Of a stretch of 6,781 nt of DNA, positions 5,264 to 6,781 are shown one piece after another. This DNA is from Gammaproteobacteria bacterium. GTDB lineage: Bacteria > Pseudomonadota > Gammaproteobacteria > Pseudomonadales > Azotimanducaceae. Each line of letters opens with the position of its first letter. The first letter of the stretch is position 1. The translations under genes were made by a program, and so were the position numbers. Under the pieces are notes generated by a model. It was not told where the DNA came from. It was given only the letters and a program-made list of their open reading frames with translations, and ran no database searches. Location of the stretch: NCBI GenBank assembly GCA_028821035.1, contig JAPPHP010000015.1, positions 1 to 6,781 on the forward strand, written 5' to 3'.

Positions 5264-5271
5264 TTCCTGCC

Positions 5272-6781
5272 ATGCGCACTCTTGTCCTCGGCATCGCGGT
5301 CGTCGTGGTCGCGGTCTTGGCTTACGTCCTGGTCTGGCGCGACGCGCCGGAGCCGGCGCCCGAACCGGTAGAGGCGCCTGAAGCCCCGGCGGCGCCCGCG
5401 GCCCCGCCGCCGACCATCGGCCTGATCGACGACGCACGCATCGTCAATGCCGACAGCGAGCCCGGCAACTGGCTCGCGCACGGCCGCACCTTCGAGGAGC
5501 AGCGTTTCTCGCCGCTGACGGACATCAACCGGGAGAACGTGGGCGAACTCGGACTGCAGTGGTACCGCGACCTCGGCACGAACCGGGGTCAGGAGGCGAC
5601 CCCCATCATCGTGGACGGCACGATGTTCATCGCGAGCACGTGGAGCCGCGTGCACGCGATCGACGCGGTCACGGGCGAGGAGATCTGGGCGTACGACCCG
5701 CAGGTGCCGCGCGCATGGTCGCGCTGGGCGTGCTGCGATGTCGTGAACCGCGGGGTGGCCGTGTACGGCGGCCGCGTGTACGTCGGCAGCCTGGACGGCC
5801 GGCTGATCGCCCTCGACGCGGCGACGGGGGCGCTCGTGTGGGAGGTCGACACGCTGATCGACCGGGAGCGGCCGTACACGATCACCGGCGCGCCCCGGGC
5901 GGCGCGCGGCAAGGTCTTCATCGGCAACGGCGGCGCGGAGTATGGCGTCCGGGGCTACGTGACGGCGTACGACGCCGAGACCGGCGAGCAGGCCTGGAGG
6001 TTCTTCACCGTGCCCGGCGACCCCTCGCTCCCCTTCGAACACCCGGAAATGGAGATGGCCGCCGACACGTGGAAGGGCGGCGAGTGGTGGGAGATCGGCG
6101 GCGGCGGGACCGTCTGGAACTCCATCGTCTACGACCCCGACTTCAACCAGGTCTACCTCGGCGTCGGCAACGGCGCGCCGTGGACCCGCGCGATCCGCTC
6201 GCCGGGCGGCGGGGACAACCTGTTCCTCGCGGCCATCGTCGCCGTCGACGCCGACACGGGCGTCATGAACTGGTACTACCAGACCACCCCCGGCGACAAC
6301 TGGGACTACACCGCCGTGCAGGACATCGCCCTGGCCGAGATGGAAGTGGACGGCGCGATGCGCAAGGTCCTGATGCAGGCGCCGAAGAACGGCTTCTTCT
6401 ACGTCATTGACCGCGGCAGCGGCGAGCTGCTGCGCGCGCACCCCTTCGCCACGATCACCTGGGCGACCCACGTGGACATGGAGACCGGGCGTCCGGTGGA
6501 GAACCCGGAAGTCGACTACTCGGAGGAGCCGCAGTGGATCCTGCCGGGGCCGATCGGCGCCCACAACTGGCAGGCCATGTCGGTCGACGTGGCGGCGGGC
6601 CTGGTCTACATCCCCGCGCAGGACAACCCGCTCATCTACGGCATGTCGGAGGAGTGGCAGGAGACCGGCGTCTACAAGTACAACCCGGGCGCCTGGAACC
6701 TCGGCATCGAGTTCGGGCGCATCTCGCAGCTCCTGGTCGAGAACACCGCGGACGCGCCGGCCGCGAAGGGCTATCTCAAGG
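5272..6781 (+). CDS. Membrane-anchored PQQ-dependent alcohol dehydrogenase, type II, partial (3' end beyond window)
   Basis: 503 codons are visible with no stop, against about 700 residues for full quinohaemoprotein alcohol dehydrogenases. Residues 3-22 form a hydrophobic helix (TLVLGIAVVVVAVLAYVLVW) with no obvious cleavage site, followed by a Pro/Ala/Glu-rich linker (24-48), suggesting a propeller tethered on the periplasmic face. The propeller signature starts at NWLAHGRTFEEQRFSPL (66-82). Cys154-Cys155 in RWACCDVVNRG form the vicinal disulfide over PQQ. Metal ligands appear as Glu223 (GGAEYG), Asn300 (GVGNG) and catalytic Asp345 in DNWDYT; GGGTVWNS (277-284), PKNGFFYVID (371-380) and AHNWQAMS (430-437) are also family-typical. 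Thr347 sits where lanthanide enzymes have Asp, implying a calcium enzyme. It should oxidise primary alcohols or related substrates and pass electrons to a cytochrome c; any C-terminal haem domain (CxxCH) would lie beyond the window. It is divergent from the unknown gene. Confidence 0.92.
   Translation, partial: MRTLVLGIAVVVVAVLAYVLVWRDAPEPAPEPVEAPEAPAAPAAPPPTIGLIDDARIVNADSEPGNWLAHGRTFEEQRFSPLTDINRENVGELGLQWYRDLGTNRGQEATPIIVDGTMFIASTWSRVHAIDAVTGEEIWAYDPQVPRAWSRWACCDVVNRGVAVYGGRVYVGSLDGRLIALDAATGALVWEVDTLIDRERPYTITGAPRAARGKVFIGNGGAEYGVRGYVTAYDAETGEQAWRFFTVPGDPSLPFEHPEMEMAADTWKGGEWWEIGGGGTVWNSIVYDPDFNQVYLGVGNGAPWTRAIRSPGGGDNLFLAAIVAVDADTGVMNWYYQTTPGDNWDYTAVQDIALAEMEVDGAMRKVLMQAPKNGFFYVIDRGSGELLRAHPFATITWATHVDMETGRPVENPEVDYSEEPQWILPGPIGAHNWQAMSVDVAAGLVYIPAQDNPLIYGMSEEWQETGVYKYNPGAWNLGIEFGRISQLLVENTADAPAAKGYLK

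Noticed and set aside
5239..6564. A long open frame of about 441 codons on the minus strand, antisense to the PQQ dehydrogenase
   Set aside because: Its translation is rich in Arg, Val, His and Asp with no domain signature, as expected for the reverse of a GC-rich gene. The plus-strand frame carries all the PQQ motifs.
1..6781. CRISPR arrays, tRNA or rRNA genes, insertion sequences, attachment sites and phage-defence gene modules
   Set aside because: I saw no regularly spaced repeats, no transposase or integrase motifs, no terminal inverted repeats and no tRNA-like arms. All long stretches are accounted for by the six genes.

Overview
The window is very GC-rich (I estimate in the high 60s per cent) and fully bacterial in style: tightly packed genes, Shine-Dalgarno sites before most starts, no introns, no RNA genes, no mobile elements. 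The gene content (a type II PQQ alcohol dehydrogenase, a family VIII esterase-like serine hydrolase, an Eis-like acetyltransferase) and the sigma70-like -10 boxes fit a high-GC proteobacterium or a similar environmental Gram-negative. The lineage cannot be fixed from this sequence.

There are six genes and they alternate strand without exception. An Eis-like GNAT acetyltransferase (minus, 36-1253) diverges from an APH(6)/streptomycin-kinase-like phosphotransferase (plus, 1367-2299). That gene converges on a small VOC/glyoxalase-fold protein (minus, 2318-2698). The VOC gene diverges from a class-C beta-lactamase-fold serine hydrolase (plus, 2807-3997), which converges on a 359-residue protein of unknown function (minus, 4015-5094). 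The unknown gene diverges from a PQQ-dependent dehydrogenase (plus, 5272 to beyond the window end). The dehydrogenase starts cleanly at 5272 and has no stop in the window, so a search limited to closed reading frames would miss it.

The two convergent junctions are only 18 and 17 bp. The three divergent gaps (113, 108 and 177 bp) hold all the regulatory sequence. Two of them carry notable inverted repeats: a 10-bp-arm hairpin at 1278-1301 and a perfect 16-bp palindrome at 5139-5154. An identical 13-base element containing a TATCAT -10-like hexamer lies just upstream of both the serine hydrolase and the PQQ dehydrogenase.

The genes do not form an operon or a recognisable pathway. Four of the six belong to folds best known for antibiotic modification (Eis acetyltransferases, APH phosphotransferases, VOC/FosA proteins, class C beta-lactamases). 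The details seen here fit general detoxification or small-molecule metabolism at least as well as resistance. The least explained element is the unknown protein, which may have a DNA-binding-like N-terminus and has a palindrome upstream. I see no convincing evidence for a wholly new multi-gene system.
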